DNA from: Druceiella hillmani
Taxonomy: Eukaryota > Arthropoda > Insecta > Lepidoptera > Hepialidae
Length of the DNA: 64,000 bases
Direction of reading: 5' to 3'
NCBI GenBank assembly: GCA_039881145.1
Contig: JAYKKI010000016.1
Location: 15,078,501 to 15,142,500 of the forward strand
Shown: positions 63,929-64,000 of the stretch, in pieces
How positions within the stretch are numbered: position 1 is the stretch's first letter
How the letters are laid out: each line of letters starts with the position of its first letter
The notes under the pieces: generated by a model
The model's database searches: none
Told to the model about the DNA's origin: nothing
What the model saw: only the letters and a program-made list of their open reading frames with translations
Translations under genes and position numbers: made by a program

Positions 63929-64000
<72 letters not shown>
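63929..64000. repeat. (TA)n microsatellite running off the window
   Basis: TA array with one AAATA interruption, continuing to the last base. Confidence 0.95.

Overview
This window looks like nuclear DNA of an arthropod, most likely an insect. It is very AT-rich, full of (TA)n microsatellites, and carries the decayed remains of insect-type transposons: Tc1/mariner, piggyBac, several non-LTR retrotransposons, Ty1/copia, and a family of inverted-repeat elements with Penelope-like features. I see no operons, rRNA, tRNA, CRISPR array or intact host gene. The exact order cannot be fixed from this sequence.

Layout. 1-8.5 kb: one foldback element (1835-2125), a transposon-tail fragment, a tandem duplication, one copy of dispersed repeat A and a non-LTR reverse transcriptase fragment (5850-6655, minus). 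8.5-13.2 kb: two Tc1/mariner relics, each beside a (TA)n array. The second (11885-13141) is nearly full length with spacing of the DD41D type, but it lacks a start codon and has Asn at the third catalytic position. 13-24.8 kb: intergenic DNA with a 26-bp palindrome, short tandem duplications and one possible internal exon (22860-23109). 24.9-27.3 kb: a complete but dead piggyBac element with both TTAA sites. 27-43 kb: four more foldback elements, a pair of 290-bp dispersed repeats (B), several strong hairpins and an RTE-like LINE fragment. 43-64 kb: a LINE C-terminal fragment, a 1.8-kb copia relic with most of its reverse transcriptase missing, a 36-39-bp-armed hairpin, two more foldback copies, the second copy of repeat A, and microsatellites up to the window edge.

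The most interesting system is the foldback family: seven copies of a ~220-bp near-palindrome. Intact copies carry a ~45-bp unique tail on one side only and are flanked by 10-15-bp target-site duplications. Each arm contains a motif matching a small type I hammerhead ribozyme: CUGAAGA, a stem-loop, GAAA, a self-complementary CCUAGG, then GUC before GUGG. Variable-length duplications, inverted terminal repeats, a one-sided tail and short-stem-III hammerheads all point to non-autonomous Penelope-like retroelements. Cut-and-paste MITEs would not show this set. One caveat is that the motif has an extra U before stem II.

The genes here do not work together. Apart from the candidate exon and a few unrecognised ORFs, the recognisable coding sequence is decayed transposon sequence.
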